Source of the DNA: Agrobacterium tumefaciens
Lineage (GTDB): Bacteria > Pseudomonadota > Alphaproteobacteria > Rhizobiales > Rhizobiaceae
Direction: 5' to 3'
DNA: 64,000 nt
Assembly (NCBI RefSeq): GCF_013318015.2
Contig: NZ_CP115841.1
Location: 1,550,001-1,614,000 of the forward strand
Shown: piece after piece, positions 45,686-55,910 of the stretch
How positions within the stretch are numbered: the stretch's first letter is position 1
Layout: the number at the start of each line of letters is the position of its first letter
Notes under the pieces: model-generated
The model's input: the letters and a program-made list of their open reading frames with translations, nothing else
Databases searched by the model: none
What the model was told of the DNA's origin: nothing
Made by a program: the position numbers and the translations under genes

Positions 45686-45720
45686 ACCCTCATTCCTGTG
45701 CCCGTCACAGGAATGAGGGT
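45686..45720. repeat. Perfect 15-bp palindrome behind the ABC operon
   Basis: ACCCTCATTCCTGTG, loop CCCGT, CACAGGAATGAGGGT: a perfect stem with no T-run. It lies between the ABC ATPase stop and the EEP start, so it may work as a Rho-independent-like stop or RNA stabiliser. Palindromes of this type are widespread in rhizobial genomes. Confidence 0.75.
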
Positions 45721-45731
45721 GCAAGCAAATG

Positions 45732-46760
45732 CTAAAGACGCCACGCCGCACGAATCGCAACCGGCAGCTGGTCACCGACCGCAACCGATTCTCGAGAATA
45801 AGCCCGAAGCGCCTGCCCGTCCGGCAGGTCGAGACGCAGGGCATAACGCTCGCCCTCGTAGAGAACCGAGGTCACGGTGCAGGTGATTCCATCCGCATCC
45901 CGCACCACGTCCTGCGGCCGCACGAGAATATCCGCCCGTGGTAATTGCCCACCGTTATCCATCGCTGTGCGGAGCGCGTCCCAGTCAATATCCCGCGAAG
46001 AACCTTCCGGCACCGGCACGGAGAGAATGGCGCCCTGCCCCACCAGCGAGCCGACAAGACGCCCCTCGGGTCGTGCATAAAGCTCGGCGGGTGGCGCGAC
46101 CTGAAGCAGCTTGCCCTGAGACATGACGGCGACATCGGTTGCCAGCGCCATGGCTTCCGCCTGATCGTGGGTGACATAGATCATCGTCGCGCCGGAGCGG
46201 ATGTGGAACTCGCGAAAGGTCTCCTCCATCTCCTGCCGCAAATGCCGGTCGAGATTGGCGAGCGGCTCGTCGAGCAGCACCACATCGGGTTCAGTGACGA
46301 GGCAGCGAGCCAGCGCCACGCGCTGCCGCTGGCCACCGGAAAGCTGGGCGGGACGGCGGTCCGCAAAGCCTTCAAGGCGTACGGCTGCCAGCGCTTGGGC
46401 CACCTTCTCGCGATATTTCTCGCCGGAAATGCCGCGAACCTTCAGGGGATAGCCGGCATTGTCGGCAACCGACATGTGCGGCCAGAGCGCATAGGACTGG
46501 AACACCATCGCCATGTTGCGCCGCTCCGGCGGCACCATGCTGCCTGCATCGGCCAGCACCCGCTCGCCGAGCAGGATGGAGCCATCAGTCGGTTGCTCGA
46601 AACCGGCGATCATGCGCAACACCGTCGTCTTGCCGCAGCCGGAAGGCCCAAGCAACGCGAGGAAACCTCCCTCACGCACCGTGAGCGAGACGTCGTCAAC
46701 GGCGGGTTTCGACCCGGCCCCAAAGCTTTTCGTCAGACGATTGAGGATCAGTTTCGCCAA
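45732..46760 (-). CDS. ABC transporter ATPase, iron(III)/spermidine type
   Basis: 342 residues; powers the importer formed with the two genes upstream. Walker A GPSGCGKTT is at 38-46, the Q loop MVFQSYALWPHMS follows, then signature LSGGQRQRVALARCL, Walker B VVLLDEPLANLD and H-loop YVTHDQAEAMA. A C-terminal TOBE-type domain begins near 240. It overlaps the permease gene by 13 bp, so translation is coupled. Family FbpC/PotA; ferric iron is the likely cargo but 2-aminoethylphosphonate or other anions are possible. Confidence 0.93.
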   Translation of the reverse strand: MAKLILNRLTKSFGAGSKPAVDDVSLTVREGGFLALLGPSGCGKTTVLRMIAGFEQPTDGSILLGERVLADAGSMVPPERRNMAMVFQSYALWPHMSVADNAGYPLKVRGISGEKYREKVAQALAAVRLEGFADRRPAQLSGGQRQRVALARCLVTEPDVVLLDEPLANLDRHLRQEMEETFREFHIRSGATMIYVTHDQAEAMALATDVAVMSQGKLLQVAPPAELYARPEGRLVGSLVGQGAILSVPVPEGSSRDIDWDALRTAMDNGGQLPRADILVRPQDVVRDADGITCTVTSVLYEGERYALRLDLPDGQALRAYSRESVAVGDQLPVAIRAAWRL

Positions 46761-48442
46761 GGGACCACTCCTTTCGGCAGATAGCGCCCCAGAATTTCGA
46801 GCAGCAGCATGAGGAAAATCACCATGATGACGACAAGCACCGAAAGTGCGGAGGCAAGATCGAAGCTGCCGCTGTCATCGAGGTTATAGATGAGCACACC
46901 GAGCGTCTGCGTGCCGGCGGACCAAAGGAGCGCCGAAACCGTCAGCTCATTGCAGGCGATCAGGAAAACGAGGATGACGGAAGCGCCAGCCGCAGGCCCG
47001 ACCAGCGGCAGGATGATGTCCTTCAACCGCCGCCAGAAACCGGCGCCCGAAAGCCTTGCCGCCTCTTCCAGCGACGGATCGAATTGCAGGAAGGCGCTGA
47101 CCATCGGTTTGAGGCTGACGGCGAAAAAGGAGGAAAAATAGGCGAGCAGAATGATCCAGATCGTGCCGTAAAGCGTGATGCCGAGCAGCGGAATGGGGGC
47201 CGCGAACAACAGGACGAAGGATACGGAAATCACCACACCTGGCAGCGCATAGGGAATATCCACCAGCGCCGACAGCAGGAACATGAAGCGGCTTTTGCCG
47301 CGCACCAGGAAATAGGCGGTCAACACCGTCACCGCAAGCAGGCAAAGGGATGTGACCGTCGCCAGAAACAGCGAGTTGCGGAAGGCTGTGCGGGTCACGC
47401 TCTGCCGGTAGAGCAGCTCCTCATAGGCGTGCATCGTAGCGGTCTTGAGACTGAGCGGCACGCCATAGGCGGGGGCAAGCGAGCTTGCCACCAGCGCAGC
47501 AAGTGGTGCAACCAGCATGAAGAACAGCACGAGCCAAAGGACAAGCTCAGCCACTACACGCCAGCGCGACAGCTTGAAAGTCGCGGCCTTGCCGGAAAGA
47601 CCGATGATGCGATAGTCCCTGCCCTTCATTGCCCGCTCTTGCAGCGCAAGACCGGCCACGGAGATGATGGCGATCATGGTCGAGAGAATGGCGATATCGC
47701 CGAAGGTGCTCGCACCAAAACTGGCGAAGCGGCTGTAGATCAGCGTCGGCAGGGTGAAGATCGAGGCCGGAATACCGAGGATCGCCGGAATACCGAAATT
47801 GCCGACATTGGACACAAACGAGATCGCCGCCCCGGCGATCAATCCCGGCGTCGAAAGCGGCAGGATGATATCGAACAGCACGCGGCGAGGCGAAGCACCG
47901 GAAAGCTTGGCCGCCTCGATGCCATCCTGCGGCAAAGCGAGCAGGCCGGCGCGCAGCGACAGATAGACGAGCGGCGCATGCTGCACGCCGAGCAAAAGCG
48001 CGATACCGGCAATGGAATAGAGCGGTTGCGGCGAGCCCATGGGCGGCGCAAGGCCGATGGCCTTTAACAGCGTGCTCGACGGGCCGGTCATGCCGATCCA
48101 CGACAGCGCCGTCACCTGCGGCGGGATCATCATAGGCAGCATGAAGAGGAAGCTTAAGATCGACTTGCCGCGTATGTCGCAAAGCGTCAGCGCCAGCGCG
48201 AAGCCCCCGCCGATCATGAGTGAAATCAGCATGCCGAAAAAAGAGGTGGACAGCGTGTTCAGCGCCGCATCCCAAAGGGCGGGATCAGCCAGCAATCGCC
48301 ATATGTCACCGTTGAGTGACGAAACAATGCCGGTATAGGCGAGCCGCCCGAGCGGCAGGGCGCTGAGCGCAAAAACGACGCTCACCACAAAAGGAAACAG
48401 CCAGCGCGGCTGGCTGTTTCCATAGGCACTTGATCGGGACAT
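46748..48442 (-). CDS. ABC transporter permease, FbpB-like double permease
   Basis: 564 residues with two BPD_transp_1 domains fused, about 12 spans. The first half carries the EAA loop EAAKLSGASPRRVLFDIILPLSTPGLIAG near residue 177 and the second EEAARLSGAGFWRRLKDIILPLVGP near 460, both typical of binding-protein-dependent importers that touch the ATPase. It lies 9 bp after the binding-protein gene and overlaps the ATPase gene. Confidence 0.95.
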   Translation of the reverse strand: MSRSSAYGNSQPRWLFPFVVSVVFALSALPLGRLAYTGIVSSLNGDIWRLLADPALWDAALNTLSTSFFGMLISLMIGGGFALALTLCDIRGKSILSFLFMLPMMIPPQVTALSWIGMTGPSSTLLKAIGLAPPMGSPQPLYSIAGIALLLGVQHAPLVYLSLRAGLLALPQDGIEAAKLSGASPRRVLFDIILPLSTPGLIAGAAISFVSNVGNFGIPAILGIPASIFTLPTLIYSRFASFGASTFGDIAILSTMIAIISVAGLALQERAMKGRDYRIIGLSGKAATFKLSRWRVVAELVLWLVLFFMLVAPLAALVASSLAPAYGVPLSLKTATMHAYEELLYRQSVTRTAFRNSLFLATVTSLCLLAVTVLTAYFLVRGKSRFMFLLSALVDIPYALPGVVISVSFVLLFAAPIPLLGITLYGTIWIILLAYFSSFFAVSLKPMVSAFLQFDPSLEEAARLSGAGFWRRLKDIILPLVGPAAGASVILVFLIACNELTVSALLWSAGTQTLGVLIYNLDDSGSFDLASALSVLVVIMVIFLMLLLEILGRYLPKGVVPWRN

Positions 48443-48451
48443 GCCGCTATA

Positions 48452-49435
48452 TCAGCCCTTGGAGCCGAAAATATCGGAGAAGGTCTTCAGATCCTGCTCT
48501 GAGTTCTTCAGCGCGTCCGCGGCGTTGAGCGGCAGGACCTTGAGCTTGTCGCGGGCGGGGAAACCTTCCGGCATGCCAGCGTCAGCGCGCGCGGGGATGT
48601 AGCCGAGCTTGACGAAGCCCTGCTGGCCTTTTTCCGAAAGCACGTAGTCGACGAACTTCTTAGCGGCTTCCTCATGCTTGGTACCCTTGAGGATCGCGAC
48701 CGGTTCGGTCACGGCCGAAACGCCCTCTTCCGGGAAAACGAACTCCACCGGGGCGCCCTTGGCCTTTTCGCGGATAGGCATGTAGTCGACGACAACGCCG
48801 TAAGCCTTCTCACCTGATGCAACCGACTTCAGCACCGCGCCGTTACCGCCACCGGAAATGGCTTCATTGGCCTTCAGCTGCTTGTAATAGTCCCAGCCGA
48901 GGCCGTTGGCAGCGGCCAGCGTCTGCGCGTGGATCAGCGCTGCACCAGAGGTCAGCGGGCTCGGCATGGTCACCAGACCCTTGGCTTCCGCCTTGGCAAG
49001 ATCCTTCCAGCTCGTCGGCTTCATCGCAGCGGCAGTGTTATACATGATGCCGGTGGTGATGAGCTTGGTGGAATAATAATAGCCGTCCGCATCGTAGAGC
49101 GAGGCGTCGATGTTCTTCGCTTCCGGCGACTTGTGGGCCATAAGCTGGCCAGCCTGCTTCATACGCTCGAGTGTGACGGTGTCGGCGATCAAGAGCACGT
49201 CGGCAACCGGATTGCCGGCGCTGATCTCAGCCATCAGCTTGGCCATGATCTTCGGCGTTCCGTCACGCACCCATTCGACTTCGATACCGGGATTGGCGGC
49301 CTTGAAACCATCAACGGTCGCCTGCGCGTCCTCGTTCGGCTGGCTGGTATAAAGCACCAGGTCGGCAGCATTGGCAGCGGTGGCGATGAAGCCGAGCGAT
49401 ACGATGGCGGTAAAAGCGGAAAGCAGCGTTTTCAT
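48452..49435 (-). CDS. Periplasmic binding protein of an iron(III)-type ABC importer
   Basis: 327 residues with a signal peptide (cleavage after ANA at 23). The mature sequence DLVLYTSQPNEDAQATVDGF..GIEVEWVRDGTPKIMAKL is typical of FbpA-like or PotD-like proteins. Conserved tyrosines lie in YDADGYYYSTKLITTG, the region where FbpA binds ferric iron, but the usual pair cannot be assigned with certainty. First gene of the importer operon. A dyad 36 bp upstream may regulate it. Confidence 0.9.
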   Translation of the reverse strand: MKTLLSAFTAIVSLGFIATAANAADLVLYTSQPNEDAQATVDGFKAANPGIEVEWVRDGTPKIMAKLMAEISAGNPVADVLLIADTVTLERMKQAGQLMAHKSPEAKNIDASLYDADGYYYSTKLITTGIMYNTAAAMKPTSWKDLAKAEAKGLVTMPSPLTSGAALIHAQTLAAANGLGWDYYKQLKANEAISGGGNGAVLKSVASGEKAYGVVVDYMPIREKAKGAPVEFVFPEEGVSAVTEPVAILKGTKHEEAAKKFVDYVLSEKGQQGFVKLGYIPARADAGMPEGFPARDKLKVLPLNAADALKNSEQDLKTFSDIFGSKG

Positions 49436-49470
49436 AGGTCCAGTCCCTGTTGTTTCGTGGGACCGCTAAA

Positions 49471-49489
49471 ACATGATTGCATAACATGT
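49471..49489. promoter_or_regulatory. Candidate operator upstream of the ABC importer
   Basis: ACATG, 9-nt spacer, CATGT, centred about 45 bp before the binding-protein ATG, and partly palindromic in the spacer. It could be a regulator binding site; no known Fur, Irr or RirA consensus was matched. Confidence 0.35.
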
Positions 49490-49571
49490 ATGTGACAGGC
49501 AGGATTTTAGGGGTGTGATCTGTTGGGGTCGTCGCGATTAGGAGTAACAATGCCCCTTGGCGCTTGCGGCT

Positions 49572-49730
49572 CACCCCCCTCTGCCCTGCCGGGCATCTCC
49601 CCCTCAAGGGGGGAGATCGGCAAGAGGCGCTGGCACAACTTCATTTTCAACTGTTGCGATACGCGATACCTTAACCGCGAGTCGATCTCCCCCCTTGAGG
49701 GGGAGATGTCCGGCAGGACAGAGGGGGGTG
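49572..49730. repeat. Long inverted repeat (48-bp arms)
   Basis: The left arm 49572-49619 and right arm 49683-49730 are reverse complements at 46 of 48 positions, with a 63-bp spacer. Each arm itself contains an inner hairpin (CTCCCCC...GGGGGAG). It lies between the aminotransferase stop and the importer promoter. One arm resembles the segment inside uvrB. Confidence 0.93.
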
Positions 49731-49767
49731 AAACCGCACCCTCCGTCAATACCGTAAGCCGCCGCCC

Positions 49768-51012
49768 TCAAATCGCCGGAACCACTTCGGTCGTCTCCGC
49801 CTGCGCCGTCGCAATCAATCGGCCAAGCCGCTTCATGCCTTCCTCGATCATCGCCTCATTGGCGCAGGAGAAGCTTATGCGCAGCGTGTTCGTGCCCGAG
49901 CCATCGGCAAAGAAGGCGCGACCCGGAACGAAGGCGACCTTCTCCGTTGCGATGGATTTTGCCAGCAGTGCGGCGCCATCCATGCCTTCCGGCAGGGTGA
50001 CCCAGATGAACATGCCGCCTTCCGGCTTGGTCCAGCGCGTGCCCTTCGGCATGTATTTGTCGAGCGCAGCCAGCATCGCATCGCGGCGGGCGCTGTAGGC
50101 GGCCTTGATCTTGGCGACCTGTTTGTCGAAGCCGCGCGAAGCGACACGTTCGATGGCGATCTGGTTGATCGTCGAGGAATGCAGGTCTGCGGCCTGCTTC
50201 ATCAGCACCAGCTTGCGGATAACAGGCGCAGACGCGACGATGTAACCGACACGAAGGCCGGGTGCGAGCGTCTTGGAGAAGCTGCCGCAATAGATGGTGC
50301 GGGTGTTCTCGATGCCGCCCGAGCGGGCAATGTCGAGCGCCATGATCGGCGGAACCGCTTCGCCGTCGTAACGCAGCGACTGATAGGCGGCGTCTTCGAT
50401 GACGGCGATATCCAGCTCGTCAGCCAGCGCCAGAACCTTTTCGCGGCCGGCAAGATCAACGGTTTCCCCGGTCGGATTGGAGAAATCGGCAGAGAGATAA
50501 GCGAACTTCACCGCGCCGCCGAGCTTGGCCGCGGTTTCGCGGTAAGCTTCGGGCGTGCGGTTGCCGCCGGGATTGAGCTGGTCGTAATTCGGCTCATAGG
50601 CGTTGAAGGCGGAAAGTGCGCCGAGATAGGTCGGCCAGGTTACCAGCGCGGTATCCTTCGGCGACAGGAACAGCTTGCCGAGGTAGTCGAGACCCTGCTG
50701 CGAACCCGAAACGATGAAGACGTTGTCGGCAGTGCATTCAATGCCGATCTCGGCCATTTCGCCCGCCAGCCATTCGCGCAGCGGCTTGTAACCTTCGCTC
50801 ACCGAATATTGCAGCGCCGAGTTGACCTGCGAACCCGAAAAAATTTCCGCATAAGCCTGCTGGAACTCCTCTGCGGGGAAAAGAGCCGGGTCCGGAATAC
50901 CGCCGGCAAAGGAAATGATATCGGGCTGCTCGAGCAGCTTCAGCAGCTCGCGGATTTCAGACGCTTTCATGCGCGACGAGCGCGTGGCGAAAATTTGTTC
51001 CCAATCAAGCAT
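49768..51012 (-). CDS. PLP-dependent aminotransferase (fold type I, class I/II)
   Basis: 414 residues; catalyses amino-group transfer using pyridoxal phosphate. Start MLDWEQIFATRSSRMKASEIRELLKLL, then SFAGGIPDPALFP. The PLP-binding lysine is K247 in YCGSFSKTLAPGLRVGY, with SNPTGETV and D/Y cofactor contacts before it. It resembles 2-aminoadipate/MocR-like aminotransferases but lacks the GntR HTH. The substrate is unassigned. No operon partner is apparent; the inverted repeat follows its stop. Confidence 0.93.
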   Translation of the reverse strand: MLDWEQIFATRSSRMKASEIRELLKLLEQPDIISFAGGIPDPALFPAEEFQQAYAEIFSGSQVNSALQYSVSEGYKPLREWLAGEMAEIGIECTADNVFIVSGSQQGLDYLGKLFLSPKDTALVTWPTYLGALSAFNAYEPNYDQLNPGGNRTPEAYRETAAKLGGAVKFAYLSADFSNPTGETVDLAGREKVLALADELDIAVIEDAAYQSLRYDGEAVPPIMALDIARSGGIENTRTIYCGSFSKTLAPGLRVGYIVASAPVIRKLVLMKQAADLHSSTINQIAIERVASRGFDKQVAKIKAAYSARRDAMLAALDKYMPKGTRWTKPEGGMFIWVTLPEGMDGAALLAKSIATEKVAFVPGRAFFADGSGTNTLRISFSCANEAMIEEGMKRLGRLIATAQAETTEVVPAI

Positions 51013-51277
51013 GGGTACGTTTCCTCTTGTGTCGTTTTTATGCGTGCATCTTTACAGAAATGTCGATACGTCAGCAATACTGACTTATCAGTTTTTCGAA
51101 TTATTTCTGCCTCCCTGCACGTTACCCGCATTTGGGCCCGCCTTTGGCGGACAAAGCCAAATACACCCTTGCGCAAAGCTTCACAATCTTCCGTTTGCGA
51201 TTGACGCGGCAAGGTTTTCCGGCTGGATTGCGGCCACGCGCCGCGACACGGCGAAAGCATCATGGGAGTTTGACGAC

Positions 51278-51730
51278 ATGCTGAAAAATATCGACCCGGC
51301 GCTGAATGCCGATGTTCTTCACGCCCTACGCGCCATGGGTCACGGCGATACGCTGGTGATTTCCGACACCAACTTCCCTTCCGATTCGGTGGCTCGCCAG
51401 ACAACGGTCGGCAAGGTGCTGCGCATGGACAACATTTCCGCCGCCCGCGCCATGCAGGCGATCCTCTCGGTGCTGCCACTCGACACGCCGCTGCAGCCTT
51501 CGGTCGGACGCATGGAAGTGATGGGCGCGCCGGACCAGCTGGAACCCGTACAGGTCGAAGTGCAGAAGGAAATAGACGCGGCGGAGGGAAAATCCGCCCC
51601 CATGTACGGTATCGAACGCTTCGCCTTCTATGAACAGGCTAAAAACGCATATTGCGTCATCACAACAGGCGAGACCCGTTTTTACGGCTGCTTCCTGCTG
51701 ACGAAGGGCGTCATCCCTCCGGGCAAATAA
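51278..51730 (+). CDS. RbsD/FucU family sugar mutarotase-like protein
   Basis: 150 residues from the ATG at 51278 (MLKNIDPALNADVLHALRAMGHGDTLVISD). The catalytic His of the family is H22 in RAMGHGD, and YGIERFAFYEQAK and the end GCFLLTKGVIPPGK match FucU. FucU proteins interconvert fucose anomers. No sugar uptake genes are adjacent, so the physiological sugar is unknown. The upstream open frame to 50915 is not part of the protein. Confidence 0.92.
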   Translation: MLKNIDPALNADVLHALRAMGHGDTLVISDTNFPSDSVARQTTVGKVLRMDNISAARAMQAILSVLPLDTPLQPSVGRMEVMGAPDQLEPVQVEVQKEIDAAEGKSAPMYGIERFAFYEQAKNAYCVITTGETRFYGCFLLTKGVIPPGK

Positions 51731-51839
51731 GATCCAACGGCAGACTGGGTCGTGTGCTAAACCCGTCATAACAATTTCAAGTTGTTGCGGCAAAAACTTC
51801 CACTAGGTTTTGTAAAACCAACCGGAGGTGTGAGGTATC

Positions 51840-52871
51840 ATGACCCAATATGTCCTGGCGTTCTGGAATGTCGAAAACCTGTTTGCGCCGGAGGGTTATC
51901 CAGCGCGCGAACCTTGGATTGCCGAGCGGCTGAAGAACGATCTCAAAGGCTGGACCGAAGATCTGTTCAAGACCAAGCTCAGGCAACTCGGTTTGATCAT
52001 AAGACAGATCGGCGGCGCCGGGCCGGATCTGCTCGGCGTGTGCGAAGTCGAGAACCGTTTCGTTCTGGAGACGCTTGCGGAACATCTGAACGACCTCATG
52101 CCCGAGCGCGCCTACCGTGTGGTGCATGCAGATTCCAGCAAGGACCAGCGCGGCATCGATACGGCCTTCATCTATGACAGCAAGAAGCTACTGATCAACG
52201 AAACCGAGATTTTCAGCCATTTCGTGATGCGCCGCACCGGTACGCGCGACATTACCCAATGCACCTTCATCACCAAGGGCGGACGCCAGCTTATCGCCCT
52301 TTCCAATCACTGGCCGTCGCGCTCCGGCGGCGCGGTGGAAAGCGCCGGTTTTCGCATGACCGCCGGTGAGACGCTTGGCTACTGGCACCAGCGGATCAGG
52401 GAAGAGAAAGGTAACGACATCGCCGTCGTCGCCTTCGGCGATTTCAACGACGACCCTTCCGATGCATCGCTGCGCTATCACGCCAATTCCACCCGCGAGC
52501 GCGACGATGTCGAAAGCTCGCAATCGGCAATGTTCTACAATCTCACCTGGAACTACCTGCGCCAGCAGGTAGTGGATTCAGTCGGTACGGCAAGAACGAT
52601 CTATGGCACGCTCTATTTCAACGGCGACGCCAATATCTTCGACCAGATCCTCGTCTCAAGATCGCTTCTGACCGGGAGCAGCGGCTTCGCGGTGCGCGAG
52701 GAAACCGCGAAAATTGAAGCCATTGCCGCCATGGTCAGCCACAGCAAGAATGAGGGGCCGATCCGCTTCGGCCTGTCGAAAGGCGATGCAGTCAAAAACG
52801 TCAATCTCGGTGGTTTCTCCGATCACTTTCCCGTATCGGTCATTATCGAGGAAGCCGACGCCATCGTGTGA
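51840..52871 (+). CDS. Endonuclease/exonuclease/phosphatase (EEP) family protein
   Basis: 343 residues of the EEP fold: VLAFWNVENLF (metal site), LLGVCEVENRF with the catalytic Glu, SSKDQRGIDTAFI, SNHWPSR, VAFGDFNDDPSD and SDHFPVSVI with the catalytic His. Start ATG with GAGGTGTGAGG upstream. No signal peptide. It is a distant relative of the EEP protein at 44455; the substrate is unknown. It converges with ilvC through a shared hairpin. Confidence 0.9.
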   Translation: MTQYVLAFWNVENLFAPEGYPAREPWIAERLKNDLKGWTEDLFKTKLRQLGLIIRQIGGAGPDLLGVCEVENRFVLETLAEHLNDLMPERAYRVVHADSSKDQRGIDTAFIYDSKKLLINETEIFSHFVMRRTGTRDITQCTFITKGGRQLIALSNHWPSRSGGAVESAGFRMTAGETLGYWHQRIREEKGNDIAVVAFGDFNDDPSDASLRYHANSTRERDDVESSQSAMFYNLTWNYLRQQVVDSVGTARTIYGTLYFNGDANIFDQILVSRSLLTGSSGFAVREETAKIEAIAAMVSHSKNEGPIRFGLSKGDAVKNVNLGGFSDHFPVSVIIEEADAIV

Positions 52872-52893
52872 TCCTAGCCAGGCGCAATGCAGA

Positions 52894-52919
52894 AAGGCCG
52901 GAGCTCTCGCCCCGGCCTT
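52894..52919. terminator. Bidirectional hairpin between EEP and ilvC
   Basis: AAGGCCGG pairs with CCGGCCTT around a 10-nt loop, between the convergent stops at 52871 and 52945. Short A and T-rich flanks allow weak termination on either strand. Confidence 0.7.
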
Positions 52920-52944
52920 CCAATATTCTGTCAAGCAATGAAGC

Positions 52945-54662
<1,718 letters not shown>

Positions 54663-54690
54663 TTATTTCCACTCCAGAGGCTCGATTAAT

Positions 54691-54704
54691 GTACCGTACG
54701 GTAC
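54691..54704. promoter_or_regulatory. Candidate TetR operator
   Basis: The perfect 14-bp palindrome GTACCGTACGGTAC, 28 bp before the TetR ATG. TetR regulators typically bind such dyads over their own promoter. Confidence 0.65.
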
Positions 54705-54814
54705 GGTTCGAGCGCCATTTAAGCGGAGGCAGCTTGCCCGTCAAGCGCTTTCTTCACGGTGATGTACGAATTGACGCGATGCGGCAGCAGGATGCGCCGC
54801 ACCATAATGCCGCT

Positions 54815-55723
54815 TTATCCGGCCGCGCTTATCTCACGTGAGGCGTCGACGTCGCGTGAGGGCGACATCCCGTAAAAGCGGCTGTATTCCCGGCTGAACT
54901 GCGAAGGGCTCTGGTAACCGACGCGATGGCCAGCCGTGCCTGCATCCAGGCGCTCCAGCAGCATCAGCCGGCGCGCCTCATGCAGCCGCAACTGCTTCTG
55001 GTACTGAATGGGGGTCATGGCCGTGATCGTCTTGAAATGGTGATGGAAAGACGACACGCTCATGCCGATATGCTCCGCAAGTTCCTCGATACGCAGCTGG
55101 CGCGCGAAATTCTCGCGCAGCCAGGCGATGGCGCGGGCAATCCGATTGCCGTGGCTTCCGGCAGCGACGATGTTCATCAGCTGCCCACCCGCTGGTCCCG
55201 TCAGGATTCGATAGAGGATTTCCTGCTCGATCAGCGGCGCCATGGCCGCAATGTCCGCCGGGCGGTCAAGCAGGCGCATCAGCCGGATGGCCGCATCAAG
55301 CAGCTCCGGTGTGGCGGCGTTCACCACGATGCCGCGCTGGCCGCTTACCGGCTCCTGAGGCCGCTCGATCGGCATGCGGCTCATAAGGTCGAGCAGCTTT
55401 TCGCTGTCGATCGCAAGCCCGATGCAAAAATGCGGTACTTCCTCGCTCGCTTCCACCACACGCCAGGCAACCGGCAGGTCGAGCGAGGTCAGAAGATAGT
55501 CGCCGGCCCCGTAATTGATGGTGTCCGTTCCCAGCTGCACGCTTTTCGACCCCTGGATCACCATTGCCAAACAGGGACGATAGCTGCCGTGGCACGGCGC
55601 GCTGGGTGTGGACCGGCGGCTGATGCCGAGGGTTTCGATTGCCGTCTGGACCTCGCCATCGCGGGTGGCATGCCGTGCGGCGATGGAGGCGATCTCCTGA
55701 TAGAGATTGAACGGCATGGTCAT
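54815..55723 (-). CDS. AraC-family transcriptional regulator
   Basis: 302 residues. An N-terminal cupin-like AraC_N domain (about 20-180: PCHGSYRPCLAMVIQGSKSVQLGTDTINYGAGDYLLTSLDLPVAWRVVEASEEVPH) and a C-terminal double HTH (ARQLRIEELAEHIGMSVSSFHHHFKTITAMTPIQYQKQLRLHEARRLM; GHRVGYQSPSQFSREYSRFYGMSPSRDV). It is divergent from the alcohol dehydrogenase with a dyad between, a frequent arrangement in which this regulator type controls the adjacent aldehyde-reducing enzyme. Confidence 0.93.
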   Translation of the reverse strand: MTMPFNLYQEIASIAARHATRDGEVQTAIETLGISRRSTPSAPCHGSYRPCLAMVIQGSKSVQLGTDTINYGAGDYLLTSLDLPVAWRVVEASEEVPHFCIGLAIDSEKLLDLMSRMPIERPQEPVSGQRGIVVNAATPELLDAAIRLMRLLDRPADIAAMAPLIEQEILYRILTGPAGGQLMNIVAAGSHGNRIARAIAWLRENFARQLRIEELAEHIGMSVSSFHHHFKTITAMTPIQYQKQLRLHEARRLMLLERLDAGTAGHRVGYQSPSQFSREYSRFYGMSPSRDVDASREISAAG

Positions 55724-55810
55724 CTGGGAAACCCTTTAGGGAAGGAAGCAGCGTGTCTGTTTGCGTTATCTAGAAAGCCGGGCCAGTTTCCGCAAATAGC
55801 CCACCGCAAT

Positions 55811-55832
55811 TTTTTGCAGGATCGTGCAAAAA
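55811..55832. promoter_or_regulatory. Candidate AraC operator
   Basis: TTTTTGCA, 6-nt spacer GGATCG, TGCAAAAA: an 8-bp perfect inverted repeat in the divergent gap, 79 bp before the dehydrogenase ATG. It is well placed to be the site of the neighbouring AraC protein. Confidence 0.6.
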
Positions 55833-55910
55833 GCTCGGAGGATCGCTCTAACGCCCCGGCACCCTTCCATTGCATATTCCGCCGTCCCCAACTCCCGAAA
55901 GGATATTCAG

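Noticed and set aside
49507..49749. Short open frames across the inverted repeat (PISPLEGEMPGRAEGG-like peptides)
   Set aside because: They are read from the repeat itself, lack start signals and appear on both strands because the repeat is palindromic. They are useful only for recognising the uvrB segment.
44455..52871. Two EEP-family genes as a recent tandem duplication
   Set aside because: They share only the family motifs and differ in length and most of the sequence, so they are old paralogues or independent families.
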